Shown here piece by piece: positions 23,404 to 32,211 of a stretch of DNA of 64,000 nt. Below the pieces are notes generated by a model. That model worked only from the letters and a program-made list of their open reading frames with translations, had not been told where the DNA came from and made no database searches. Made by a program: the position numbers and the translations under genes. Source of the DNA: JAGVPT01 sp963827085 (GTDB lineage Bacteria > Bacteroidota > Ignavibacteria > UBA10030 > UBA8401); the NCBI GenBank assembly GCA_963827085.1, contig CAWGZY010000001.1:62001-126000 (forward strand). The letters are read 5' to 3'. Every line of letters begins with the position of its first letter. The stretch's first letter is position 1.

Positions 23404-25074
23404 TCATTTGTCGATAATCAGCACCAATTCCTTTTTGCTCTCAAGTTCAATCGTTACCGTAATTTCGTTGCGGTCCGATGTAAAAGTTTTGACCTCGTTG
23501 AAAGACAAATCTTCCGGAATGAAGGACTGCATTTTGACTCCATCGCTGCCATCCACTGAAAGAGTGACCGGCGTCGTTATGACGGTATCGCTGTTGTTGA
23601 GAAGGTAGATGAAATATTTATTGCCGCACCGGACCCCGTGACTTTCCAGCAAGCCCGCAGAGGGCGAAAAAGGAACGAAAGAACCGTTCCCCGCTTTGAG
23701 CATATCATCGCTGATCATTCTGACACCGCGGAAATACGGAGTCATGTTTCTTTCGTCAAACAACTCCCACCACCAGCTCATGGGCAGAATCGGTGTCGGA
23801 CTGAATAAACCGTACCAGAGGCCTCGTTTAAAGTCATAGTCGAAAAGCTTGCCGTACGTAGAATCATCATCTTCCCACCGGTATCCAAATTCAGCGACGA
23901 CGTAGGGCTTCCCGAATGTTTGGATGTACGAGGCATAGATCCCCGGAATTTTTTCTGTGTGTTTGTAAATATGTTTTTGGTTGAAATCTATGTATGCGAT
24001 GGAATTTAATCCTTGGATGTCGCGGTGAGAAATGCTCGTTGTCGCCAGATGTCCGTACGGGTCGATATCTTTCAAGTACCTGCTCATTTCCATATGCCAT
24101 TGGGTGATGGCGTTATGGGGAATGCGGATGCTGTCCTGTTGTGTAAACGCCGCGTTATCGATCTCGTTGAAGAATTCCCACGCGGCAATGCTTGTACTGT
24201 AACCCCAGCGTGCCACGATGTATCGCAGTTTGTTCCTGTACTGTTCTTGCGCTGCGCGGAGAGTAAAGAACTCGGTTGGATTTGCCGCAGGGCCGCCGTT
24301 GGCAGAATTATAATTGCTGGTTCGCCATTGAGCATCCGGAATGAAAGCCCCGTGCCAGTCGATGGTGAGCATGAAGTACACGCCGAGGCTGTCGCAAAGA
24401 TTTACCAACTCATCCATTCTTTTTACTCCCCCCGGGTTGAAATATAGATCGCTGTTCGAATAGCGCCGCGTGGAGTTTACCTTTTTCCATTCTATGGGAA
24501 GGTTCCAGGAGCAAAGCCAGGTTCTAAAGAAATTTCCTTTGTTTGCTGCAAGCTTCGACAATAAGTATTCGTAAGTCCACTTGGAATTTTCAAACGATCT
24601 TGACTCCCAGCCGATGTTCTCGCCGATACCTCTGAACAAGCTTCCGTTGTCAAATTTGAATGTCCATAAATCATTCTTGTGAAGGAATCCCGGTTTATCG
24701 GTCGAGGTAGAAATAAAGGTCCCCGTGCAGGAATCCGTTGTCGCGCTTCGTGTGACGAGGCGGAAAAAATAAGTGTATTTCCCGGCTTCCTGCGGGGCAA
24801 ACCTGGCTTTCCACAAGGTTCCTTTCACCCTGTCAGTGTCATAATAGCAAGGGAGCGCCAGAGGTTTGCCGGAAGGGGAAGTGATCATCATATCCAATGA
24901 AACTTCTCTTGAATCGAACGGATTTTTGTACGTTTCATTGATGTCAATACTCCATTCAGCTTTTTCATACTGGCGCACCGTTGTCGACAGGAGGGTGTAC
25001 TCAAGCTTGGATTGAGAAAATATTGCAGTGGCAGGTACTAGGAAGAGAGAAAACAGCAATAATTTTTTTGTCAT
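23404..25074 (-). CDS. Exported glycoside-hydrolase-like protein (DUF5060 + TIM barrel)
   Basis: This 556-residue protein has a signal peptide (MTKKLLLFSLFLVPATAIFSQ). The first 125 residues resemble the beta-sandwich DUF5060 (YEKAEWSIDINETYKNPFD ... GKYTYFFRLV). A GH5/DUF4038-like TIM barrel follows. FRTWLCSWNLPIEW and FMLTIDWHG are barrel strands, AAWEFFNEIDN carries the acid/base-type NE pair, and VVAEFGYRWEDD carries a glutamate where the nucleophile would be. A small C-terminal beta domain ends the protein. It probably acts on polysaccharide outside the cytoplasm; substrate unknown. Neighbouring sugar-related genes (decayed porin, DUF4380) fit a carbohydrate-use region. Confidence 0.82.
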   Translation of the reverse strand: MTKKLLLFSLFLVPATAIFSQSKLEYTLLSTTVRQYEKAEWSIDINETYKNPFDSREVSLDMMITSPSGKPLALPCYYDTDRVKGTLWKARFAPQEAGKYTYFFRLVTRSATTDSCTGTFISTSTDKPGFLHKNDLWTFKFDNGSLFRGIGENIGWESRSFENSKWTYEYLLSKLAANKGNFFRTWLCSWNLPIEWKKVNSTRRYSNSDLYFNPGGVKRMDELVNLCDSLGVYFMLTIDWHGAFIPDAQWRTSNYNSANGGPAANPTEFFTLRAAQEQYRNKLRYIVARWGYSTSIAAWEFFNEIDNAAFTQQDSIRIPHNAITQWHMEMSRYLKDIDPYGHLATTSISHRDIQGLNSIAYIDFNQKHIYKHTEKIPGIYASYIQTFGKPYVVAEFGYRWEDDDSTYGKLFDYDFKRGLWYGLFSPTPILPMSWWWELFDERNMTPYFRGVRMISDDMLKAGNGSFVPFSPSAGLLESHGVRCGNKYFIYLLNNSDTVITTPVTLSVDGSDGVKMQSFIPEDLSFNEVKTFTSDRNEITVTIELESKKELVLIIDK

Positions 25075-25179
25075 GAGTGGTCCGATGTAAAATGAAACAG
25101 GAAAATGTCGGGATGCCCCCGATCAAGGTAACAGAATTTCTCGTCATGGTAACGAAAAACCGAGCCACAGTCAATTTGG

Positions 25180-25317
25180 GTAGTGTCCTAATTTAGGAAC
25201 GATGTGAAGCTCGCTCACGCAAAGTCGCTAAGCCGCAAAAAGAATAGACATGTTTTCCTTGCGGCTTAGCGTCTGGCGAAGCCATCCCCTTGGACTTTGT
25301 TCTAATTAAGACACTAC
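25180..25317. mobile_element. MITE-like element, copy 2 (138 bp)
   Basis: This copy starts GTAGTGTCCTAATTTAGG and ends AATTAAGACACTAC, so its ends are inverted repeats of each other. Between them lie CACGCAAAGTCGCTAAGCC and its partner GGCTTAGCGTC. Reverse-complementing the element at 7763-7920 gives the same sequence with scattered substitutions and one stretch of about 20 bases missing here. It sits in the gap ahead of the DUF3300-like gene, so it may influence that promoter. The rest of this gap (25075-25409) holds no gene. Confidence 0.65.
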
Positions 25318-25409
25318 TAGCATTTGCTATTAATCCTTTTCTGAGGTACAATTGTATATATAATAGAAGCAGCTAATTACCGAATGTGACATTATTCTAT
25401 TGGAAGAAT

Positions 25410-27122
25410 ATGAAAACGAACCTTTTAGTTGGGATGTTGTGGGTGTCTCTCATTGGTACCGTTACAATCAATGCCGTTGCACAGCAGCAAAATCCACCAT
25501 CTAAGCATTTAATGAAAGAAGATTCGGCAGCCCTTAACGCACTGGTGATGTATCCTGACAGTATTCGCCTTCATATTTTTGAAGCATGCGAATACCCTTC
25601 AGCGATAGTCAGTATCGCAAGCTTGCAGAAGAGTTCAAGCGACGACTTCGTTGCTCTGATCGGCACTTATTCCAAGAATGAGCAGGAAGATTTTTGGAAT
25701 TTGAGCAGGTACCCCGGTTTGATTTCAAGACTGGTGCAGGAAGGCAAAGAATCGGTAGATCAGATTAGCGTCGTCCTCAAAGACTATCCCGAAGAGATTC
25801 ATGAAACTGCATTGAAGTATGGAATGGGGTATTACGCCATCCTCCAAAAGATGGACGAAATTCAGGTGAAGACCGATGCTCAATTCGATACAATCCTTAC
25901 AGATTATCCTGCCGAGACTCAGCAAGCCTTGAAGGTACTCATCCAATATCCAGAAATCATCAACCTGCTCAACGATCATCTTGGACTTACGGTTCGCGTA
26001 GGCGATCGATACAGACGCAATCCGCAGGGCGTGATACGCAGGGCTGACTCTCTTAATCTTGCGCAAACACGGCAGAACGCGGAGGATGCGGAAGCGTGGA
26101 AACAAAGTATCGAACAAAACCCGGATGAAGCGGAAGATTTAAAAAATGCCGCTAATGACTACGCAACGGAAAATGGATATACACAGGAGGATGTGAATGC
26201 CACGCCGGACCCGAACTACGTAGACAACTACACTTGTTATCCATATCCCTACTGGTACGGTTATCCTACATGGTATCCATACAGCTATTGGTATCCGTAT
26301 CCTTATTGGTTCGACTGTGGATTCTACCATAATCGACGAGGAGAGATTGTGGTCATAGGACCCCCGTCACGCTATTTTACGAATTGGTATTTTTATTATC
26401 CCGAACATTTGCGCCGCTATCCAAACCTGGGCAATGGATACATAGATCATTATTATGGACGGCAGAGACCGGGCGGTGGGAATTCTGCTATTGTGCATGC
26501 GTGGGTTCGTGATCATAGAGATTATTTACCGAATGACTTTGTTGCGAATCGGACGGGAAGAACTGAAGTAATAAGACAAGTTGGTACGTTAGATGTGAAT
26601 GTTCAAAAGCAATACGGCGGTAAGACGGTTTCTCCGGCCGTTCGGGATCAATACCTTCGAAATAATTCGTCTAAATTTCCCTCTCTGAATACTGAACCGA
26701 GACAACGGACAGCTGCCGACGAGACGCAGCAAAATACGCCGAATGTGATGGAGCGGCCGGCAAAACAACCGCCGATAAGAATTTCGATGCCGGTACATGA
26801 AGTTGTCACGAACCCAAGCGAACCGCCAGTGCGGTCCGGCGAAGATCAGGGTCTTGTTCGGGAACCGACAAAGCAACAGCCTGTAAGAACAGCTGGACCG
26901 GGTCAGGTGCCTATTTCGAGGCCGCGTCAGCCCGCAACATCGCCCGGCTACAATTTCAACACGATGCATAATGCACAGGAGTATCAGAGAAACATCTGGG
27001 AGCAAACACAACCGACGGCACGTCCTCAACCCCAGACGGCTCCCCGGACCGAAATGTCCCAGCCCCGTCCTCAAGTGCAGCGGCAAGCGCCGGCTGCGGC
27101 TGGCCGTTCAAGACAAAAGTAG
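25410..27122 (+). CDS. Exported DUF3300-like protein with a Tyr/Trp-rich segment
   Basis: This 570-residue protein has a signal peptide (MKTNLLVGMLWVSLIGTVTIN). Residues 30-200 are helical and resemble DUF3300 (LNALVMYPDSIRLHIFEAC, QISVVLKDYPEEIHETAL, LIQYPEIINLLNDHLG). Next is a short segment very rich in Tyr, Trp and Pro (CYPYPYWYGYPTWYPYSYW). The last 200 residues are Gln/Pro/Arg-rich and probably disordered. Such proteins are envelope-associated in many Gram-negative bacteria, with no known function. ATG 25410 is chosen over an upstream GTG because it places the signal peptide correctly. Confidence 0.7.
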   Translation: MKTNLLVGMLWVSLIGTVTINAVAQQQNPPSKHLMKEDSAALNALVMYPDSIRLHIFEACEYPSAIVSIASLQKSSSDDFVALIGTYSKNEQEDFWNLSRYPGLISRLVQEGKESVDQISVVLKDYPEEIHETALKYGMGYYAILQKMDEIQVKTDAQFDTILTDYPAETQQALKVLIQYPEIINLLNDHLGLTVRVGDRYRRNPQGVIRRADSLNLAQTRQNAEDAEAWKQSIEQNPDEAEDLKNAANDYATENGYTQEDVNATPDPNYVDNYTCYPYPYWYGYPTWYPYSYWYPYPYWFDCGFYHNRRGEIVVIGPPSRYFTNWYFYYPEHLRRYPNLGNGYIDHYYGRQRPGGGNSAIVHAWVRDHRDYLPNDFVANRTGRTEVIRQVGTLDVNVQKQYGGKTVSPAVRDQYLRNNSSKFPSLNTEPRQRTAADETQQNTPNVMERPAKQPPIRISMPVHEVVTNPSEPPVRSGEDQGLVREPTKQQPVRTAGPGQVPISRPRQPATSPGYNFNTMHNAQEYQRNIWEQTQPTARPQPQTAPRTEMSQPRPQVQRQAPAAAGRSRQK

Positions 27123-27154
27123 CTGGTATCACCAGGCCGGTGCGGGTGTATAGG

Positions 27155-27610
27155 TCAGAACTCTGAATGGATTCGAATCGCGACTGCGTAAACTGGAACC
27201 CGGTCTTTGTTATAGGCCGGGTTGAGCACGAACTGATAATCCGGGGCGAGTTGCAAATGATTTGGAGGAGGTGAAAAGGGATGGAACGCTTCGGCGATAG
27301 ATTCAGGGGCCTAATTCAATTCGCCGTCGCCGATCAGAAATCCGCAACCGCCGGTTTAATATATGCACAGTGCTCGCTGAGAATCCGTTTGCAAGCACTG
27401 TAGCGTTGAGATTGTCCCCCGCACGATTCCATGCCCTTCAATTGTCACAATGGTTGCACTGGAGGCTTGGTCGATCATCGTCAGCATCCACATCTGATTG
27501 TGTACGCCATTCCATCTTGCTCTGAACATCATGACTACGTTGTCGCCTAATTTTTGCTCGACGTTCAATCCAATTCCGTATGAGATACGAGGAGAGCTTG
27601 CGGCAGATGT
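27155..27610 (-). pseudogene. Decayed carbohydrate-selective porin (OprB-like), C-terminal part
   Basis: The minus strand still encodes the end of an OprB-type porin in pieces. Around 27480-27600 one frame reads ISYGIGLNVEQKLGDN then MMFRARWNGVHNQMWMLTMID, matching the GLNxEQ ... WNDGxTExWxFTEID stretch of the family. From about 27353 a second frame reads GGCGFLIGDGELN, then a stop in place of the usual Tyr, APESIAEAF, and finally LAPDYQFVLNPAYNKDRVP and a barrel-closing end, RIHSEF, at TGA 27155-27157. The N-terminal two thirds are missing; the DUF4380 gene begins where they would be. This is a degenerate remnant, not a functional gene. Confidence 0.75.
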
Positions 27611-27655
27611 TTCTCTCAAACAAATGAAGCGCGTGAATTGTCAAGGGAAGAGCAC

Positions 27656-28957
27656 ATGAGAAAAATATATATTCTTACAGCGGGCTTTGTCTGTGCGTTG
27701 CTGCATGCCGAGACGCCGGACATTTCAGTTCGAACTATTTCTAATTATAATACATGGGGATGGAATGCTGTTGTCATGCAGAACCACTTTATTAAGCTTG
27801 CCATTGTACCGGCCATCGGCGGTCGAGTGATGGATAACAATTTAGGTGGACTTCAATCTATCTTTGTAAACCCGGCTGAACTTGGAAAAACTTACACGCC
27901 GTCTCCCAGTGCGCCTTGGCACAATTTCGGAGGGTTCAAAACCTGGCCTGCGCCCCAAAGTCAATGGGATGCCGGCGGGTGGCCTCCTCCTCCAGTGATC
28001 GATGGGGGAAATTATTCGTTCCTGATCGATTCTCTTTCCGAACCGAGCGGTTCGGTTGCTGTTACCGTTTCAAGTCCACCGGAAAAATGGTTCGCACCCA
28101 ATGTCCGAATAGAACGGAAGACGACAGCCCATGCGGGGACGAGCCGGATTACGATGGATCAGACCTTTATCAATGAAGGCACCGGTGCAGTACGCTGGAG
28201 TGTATGGGGAGTGACGGAAGGGATTGTCCATCATCCCGGCAAATCGGACTACGGGAATTATTGGGTTTATTTTCCGATTAATCCCCAGAGCGTGTACGGA
28301 AAAACTGGTGTGAACCCGCGCGGCAATTCCAACGCATGGAGAGGAGAAGTCGCACCCGGCGTCTTTGGCGTTCAGTATACTCCCGACAACCGACTGCTCT
28401 ATGCCGATCCGAATAAAGGGTGGATAGTGTATGCGGACATTTCGGACAAGTTCATTGTCGCCAAGACGTTTACTATTTTTGAAGGGGCATCGTATCCGGA
28501 CAACGGCTGCCGTGTTACAGTGTATGTGGGTCCCCCGGATCCATCCTATTTAGAATTCGAAGTGAAAGGACCTACCGTTGAGCTTGCCGCGAACGGCGGC
28601 AAGTATACATTTACCGAAAACTGGTGGGCTGCAACAGTTCGCGCGCCGGTTCTCGATGTGGATTCTGTCGGCGCAGTCGCCGAAGGACTAGCCTACGATT
28701 CGACAACCCAAAACCTGACGGCAGTGTACGGTGTGTTCTACAAAGGCACTGCAAAAGTGGTGTTCGTCGATGCTCATGGAAAGATCCTGTTTGCAGGAAG
28801 GGCATATTCCGTTTCCCCGCTTTCCGAGTTTCAACTTCGGGAAGCCATTACGATTCCAAAAGGCGCAGCAACGGTGCAAATCCGGGTCTATGATAGCAGC
28901 AACGGATTGGTCGGCATTCTGGAAACTGCAACGGTTTATCGTCTCCTGCGTAAATGA
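27656..28957 (+). CDS. Exported DUF4380 protein (aldose-epimerase-like fold)
   Basis: About 433 residues from ATG 27656 (MRKIYILTAGFVCALLHAE signal peptide; AGGGAAG upstream; an earlier TTG at 27638 is less likely). The body resembles DUF4380 proteins: NTWGWNAVVMQNHFIKLAI, then the turn PAIGGRVMDNNLGGLQSIFVNP, and later WSVWGVTEGIVHHPG. This family has a galactose mutarotase-like beta-sandwich. The enzymatic role is not established; binding or modification of a sugar in the periplasm is likely. It neighbours a decayed sugar porin and a glycoside-hydrolase-like gene, consistent with a carbohydrate region that has partly degenerated. Confidence 0.78.
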   Translation: MRKIYILTAGFVCALLHAETPDISVRTISNYNTWGWNAVVMQNHFIKLAIVPAIGGRVMDNNLGGLQSIFVNPAELGKTYTPSPSAPWHNFGGFKTWPAPQSQWDAGGWPPPPVIDGGNYSFLIDSLSEPSGSVAVTVSSPPEKWFAPNVRIERKTTAHAGTSRITMDQTFINEGTGAVRWSVWGVTEGIVHHPGKSDYGNYWVYFPINPQSVYGKTGVNPRGNSNAWRGEVAPGVFGVQYTPDNRLLYADPNKGWIVYADISDKFIVAKTFTIFEGASYPDNGCRVTVYVGPPDPSYLEFEVKGPTVELAANGGKYTFTENWWAATVRAPVLDVDSVGAVAEGLAYDSTTQNLTAVYGVFYKGTAKVVFVDAHGKILFAGRAYSVSPLSEFQLREAITIPKGAATVQIRVYDSSNGLVGILETATVYRLLRK

Positions 28958-29076
28958 TTTCCTGGATGTACCGTCTCATTCGGCGTAAACGGCATGAGCG
29001 GTGCCGGATATTCATGCCTCAATCGGGTGCAACGAATATCACCGTAAATCATCCGCCTTCAACGGAATCTATTTCC

Positions 29077-29132
29077 TTGACAAGGTCCGAAGCGATCATT
29101 ATCTTTACGTAGTCCAAATATAAGTATATACT
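29077..29132 (+). promoter_or_regulatory. Promoter and operator-like palindrome ahead of the arsR-type gene
   Basis: TTGACA at 29077-29082, a 17-base spacer and TATCTT at 29100-29105 form a good -35/-10 pair. Downstream, AGTATATACT at 29123-29132 is a perfect 10-bp palindrome in an AT-rich stretch ending at the ATG (29152). ArsR-family repressors bind such short AT-rich dyads near their own promoter and dissociate on metal binding or another signal, so autoregulation of the regulator and the following reductase is likely. Confidence 0.6.
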
Positions 29133-29151
29133 AATATGCAAATATCATTGT

Positions 29152-29445
29152 ATGACAGACCTGTGTAAAGAAATTAATGAATTCGGCAAAGGCATCGGGA
29201 ATAAGAGCCGTTATCGCATTCTCGAAGCTCTTCTCAAAGGCCGGAAGACTGTCGGCGAACTGGTAGGGATGGTACAGCTTTCCCAACCGGCAGTTTCACA
29301 GCATTTAAGAACTCTTCGAGGGAGCGGCCTGGTTGTCGACGAACGGCGCGGTCAGGAGGTGTTGTATTCAGTCAATACGGAATACTTGCTCGGTCTTTTG
29401 AAGAATTTATCGGATCAAGTGAGAAAGAAAAGAAAACATTTTTGA
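29152..29445 (+). CDS. ArsR-family winged-helix transcriptional regulator
   Basis: This 97-residue DNA-binding protein has the ArsR/SmtB fold: NKSRYRILEALLKGRKTVGELV, then the recognition helix QLSQPAVSQHLRTLRGSGLV and the wing DERRGQEVLYSVN. The typical alpha3 metal site ELCVCDL is absent (GELVGMV instead), so it is probably not an arsenic or metal sensor of the classic type and may sense a redox or organic signal. It precedes a quinone/FMN reductase by 29 bases, the usual arrangement of a small autoregulated operon. Confidence 0.9.
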   Translation: MTDLCKEINEFGKGIGNKSRYRILEALLKGRKTVGELVGMVQLSQPAVSQHLRTLRGSGLVVDERRGQEVLYSVNTEYLLGLLKNLSDQVRKKRKHF

Positions 29446-29474
29446 GTGTCGTTCAATCGTGAAAAGACATCATT

Positions 29475-30080
29475 ATGGGAAAAAACTCGCTCACAATACA
29501 CGTTATCATCGGCAGCACTCGTCAAAATCGTTTTTGTGAAAAGCCGGCCAGATATATTTTTGATGAGCTGAAAAAGAAGGAAGATGTGAAAACGGAGCTT
29601 ATCGATCTGCGCGATTGGCCGCTGCCGTTCTACGATGAGCCGATTTCTCCCGCAATGAATAAGGGAATCTATTCCAATGAGCTGGGGAAAAAATGGGCGG
29701 CTAAAGTCGGCGAAGCAGACGGTTACATCATGGCCACGCCGGAGTATAACCACGGCTATGCTGCTGTCCTCAAAAACGCTCTCGATTGGGTGTTTCCTGA
29801 ATGGAACGGGAAGCCGGTCGGTTTCGTTAGTTATGGAAATGCCGGGGGTGCGCGTGCGATTGAACAATTACGGCAGGTCGTTATCGAACTCCAAATGGTG
29901 CCGATTCGGAGTGCAATTCATATTCCCGTTGAAGTGTATTTGGCGGCGAGAAATGAGAACGTTCCGGTGAAGCCGGAGATCTTCAAACCGTTAAGAGAAG
30001 GTACGCGGGGAGATCGCGTTGAAACATTCTTCAAAGAATTGATCGATCTTGCAAAGACGCTCAAAACTGTGCGTACGTAA
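29475..30080 (+). CDS. NAD(P)H-dependent FMN/quinone reductase
   Basis: This 201-residue flavodoxin-fold reductase has the phosphate-binding loop IIGSTRQNRFCEKPAR and the flavin signature ATPEYNHGYAAVLKNALDW, then PVGFVSYGNAGGARAIEQLR. It belongs to the NADPH-dependent FMN reductase family, related to but distinct from the protein at 9317-9874. It is cytoplasmic, carrying out two-electron reduction of flavin, quinone or nitro/azo compounds. Placed right after an ArsR-type repressor, it is probably the controlled gene, induced by a quinone-like or oxidant signal. A small membrane protein gene follows 18 bases later. Confidence 0.88.
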   Translation: MGKNSLTIHVIIGSTRQNRFCEKPARYIFDELKKKEDVKTELIDLRDWPLPFYDEPISPAMNKGIYSNELGKKWAAKVGEADGYIMATPEYNHGYAAVLKNALDWVFPEWNGKPVGFVSYGNAGGARAIEQLRQVVIELQMVPIRSAIHIPVEVYLAARNENVPVKPEIFKPLREGTRGDRVETFFKELIDLAKTLKTVRT

Positions 30081-30098
30081 AGTATAGCGATAACGCTT

Positions 30099-30479
30099 AT
30101 GACTCAAACTGAATATGTTCCCGGTGTGTGCAATATAGGGGGAGATGAGGCGGCGCGTCGGCGAAACCTTGGCTGGGTTGCTCTTGCAATCGCGCTTCTG
30201 TTGCTACTTGCACTTATATTGATGGGGGCCAATCCATGGTGGCGATTATTTATTTTCTTCCCTGCCGCGATGTCGGCTTCCGGATTTTTGCAGGCATATT
30301 TCCACTTCTGCGCTGGGTTTGCCCGCATTGGAGTTTTTAATTTTGGTTCGGTCGGAGAAATGAAGAAAGTCGATGACGACCTTTCAAAGAAAAAAGATAA
30401 GAGGAAGGGAAACCAGATTACGTTGTATGCTGTTCTTATTGGGGGAGCTGTTGCAATACTCGCCGTGGTATTGGTTTGA
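30099..30479 (+). CDS. Small integral membrane protein
   Basis: This 126-residue protein has three or four hydrophobic segments: GWVALAIALLLLLALILMG, WWRLFIFFPAAMSASGFLQA, the FCAGFARIGVFNFG region, and TLYAVLIGGAVAILAVVLV at the end. A conserved-looking VPGVCNIGGDEAARRRN opens the protein, and a Lys-rich loop separates the last helix. Its relatives in other bacteria are uncharacterised. It is likely cotranscribed with the ArsR regulator and the reductase. Confidence 0.65.
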   Translation: MTQTEYVPGVCNIGGDEAARRRNLGWVALAIALLLLLALILMGANPWWRLFIFFPAAMSASGFLQAYFHFCAGFARIGVFNFGSVGEMKKVDDDLSKKKDKRKGNQITLYAVLIGGAVAILAVVLV

Positions 30480-30820
30480 TGGTTAGTTTTCAGACGTCGA
30501 TCGGGGTTTGCCTTTCTCATGGATTTTGTAGGGATTTAAGAGCTTCTCGGTTGAATTTCACGAGAAAAATCACGAAATTTTATATTCATTGCCAATCCAA
30601 GCAGCAATCAGCGTCAAAATCGCCGTGAGTAAATAACTCAACGGAATGGATGAACAGGTTTTGTCGGAAAAAATGCCGGGCATCCGTTTGCTTAAATCTG
30701 TTCTATGGGCTCGCGCCCCGTTTTCAGCCGTTGGTCTGCGATAGACATGCTAAGAATGTGGGAAGTTTGCCTCGAAGAACGGAATCAAACAATACATTGT
30801 GCTTTCGTAAATAGTTCAGC
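30480..30820. other. 340-bp gap ahead of the RND operon
   Basis: No gene recognised. A weak inverted repeat (TTTCACGAG / AATCACGAAATTT) lies near 30560 and may end the preceding operon. The right part must hold the promoter of the efflux operon, but no clear -35/-10 pair stands out. Confidence 0.45.
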
Positions 30821-32203
30821 ATGAATCACTACATTCTCAAAGAACAGAAGAAACGAATAGAGGAAATCACGAAAAGATCAAGCCGCGTGATTTTCATCCT
30901 TTTATTTTTCCTCCATCCTGCTTACAGTCAAACGCGGACCGCATCAGATTCACTGTCGGGGGCGGCCACACTGCAAAATTGCGTGCGCTATGCTCTCTCG
31001 CATCAACCCTCGGTGGAAAAATCACTTATGGACGAGGAGATAACGGAAAGGTCGATAAAAGGTAAACTTGCCGATTGGTACCCGCAGGTCAATTTCAGTT
31101 ACTATATCGAGCATTTTCCTGAAGTGCCGACTTCTATCGGTAACGCCGGGGGGGTGACGGAGGTAGCGACTGGTTTACCAAATGTTTCGACCGGCCAGTT
31201 TTCTCTGTCTCAAACTCTTTTTAATAGAGACGTCTTGTTGGCGAGCAGCAGCGCGAGCGACGTACGCCGGCGAGCGGCTGAGCAAACAGCCGGCAACAAG
31301 ATCGATGTCGTAGCAGACGTGAGTAAAGCATTTTATGCAGTGCTCGTGACCCAGGAAGAAATTGAATTGATCGATGAGGATATTGTGCGTCTGGAGCGAA
31401 GCTTGAAAGATGCGTACGATCAATACAAAGGGGGTGTCGCCGACAAAACGGATTACAAAAGAGCGACCATTTTGCTTAACAACGCAAGGGCGGAGAAAAG
31501 GCAAAGTGAGGAATTTCTGAAAGCACGCTATGCTTTTTTAAAAGAGCAAATGGGCTATCCTCCGAATGCCGAATTGAAGTTGTCGTACAACAGCGGACAA
31601 ATGGAACGCGAAGCGATGCTCGATACTACTCAAACGGTTCATTATGAAAACAGGATTGAGTATCAATCGCTGCAGACACAAAAGCGGTTGCAAGAAGACA
31701 ATCTTGATTATTATGAGTGGAGTTTTCTTCCCTCGCTGAGCTTGTATGGCAGCTACAACTTCAATTATCAGAGTAACAAATTCACGCAGCTCTACAACAT
31801 AAACTATCCCTATTCGGTTGTGGGCCTGCAGTTGTCTTTCCCTATTTTTGAAGGTGGAAAGCGTTATCAGGAAATAAAAGGAGCCCAATTGGAGGTGGAG
31901 CGTTTTGACTATGACTTTATTTCGCTCAAGAATTCCGTCAATACAGAATACACTCAAGCTCTTGCAAACTACAAGAGCGACCTGAACAATTATCATGTTT
32001 TGAAGGAAAATCTCGAACTCGCGAAGGATGTCTATGAGACCATCCAGCTTCAATACAGGGCAGGAACGAAAACGTATCTCGAAGTTATTTCTGCCGAAAC
32101 TGATTTGCGTGCAGCGCAGGTAAATCACACGAATGCGTTATACCAGGTGCTGAGCAGCAAGTTGGACGTTGAGAAAGCACTCGGGACTCTTCAATATCAA
32201 TAA
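30821..32203 (+). CDS. TolC-family outer-membrane efflux protein
   Basis: This 460-residue protein has a signal-type N-terminus (SRVIFILLFFLHPAYSQ) and the OEP repeat architecture. Long alpha-helical stretches (AEQTAGNKIDVVADVSKAFYAVLVTQEEIELIDEDI and its second-half counterpart NTEYTQALANYKSDLNNYHVLKENLELAK) alternate with beta strands (LSLYGSYNFNYQ, SVVGLQLSFPIFEGG). It ends with YRAGTKTYLEVISAETDLRAAQVNHTNALY, typical of TolC proteins. It forms the outer-membrane exit duct. The adaptor and permease genes follow on the same strand, so this is a complete tripartite pump; the substrate is unknown. Confidence 0.9.
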   Translation: MNHYILKEQKKRIEEITKRSSRVIFILLFFLHPAYSQTRTASDSLSGAATLQNCVRYALSHQPSVEKSLMDEEITERSIKGKLADWYPQVNFSYYIEHFPEVPTSIGNAGGVTEVATGLPNVSTGQFSLSQTLFNRDVLLASSSASDVRRRAAEQTAGNKIDVVADVSKAFYAVLVTQEEIELIDEDIVRLERSLKDAYDQYKGGVADKTDYKRATILLNNARAEKRQSEEFLKARYAFLKEQMGYPPNAELKLSYNSGQMEREAMLDTTQTVHYENRIEYQSLQTQKRLQEDNLDYYEWSFLPSLSLYGSYNFNYQSNKFTQLYNINYPYSVVGLQLSFPIFEGGKRYQEIKGAQLEVERFDYDFISLKNSVNTEYTQALANYKSDLNNYHVLKENLELAKDVYETIQLQYRAGTKTYLEVISAETDLRAAQVNHTNALYQVLSSKLDVEKALGTLQYQ

Positions 32204-32211
32204 GTAAAAGT

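Noticed and set aside
27197..27223. AACCCGG/CCGGGTT hairpin as a terminator of the DUF3300-like gene
   Set aside because: It lies in the coding remnant of the porin (NPAYNKDR) and has no T-run; the pairing is probably coincidental.
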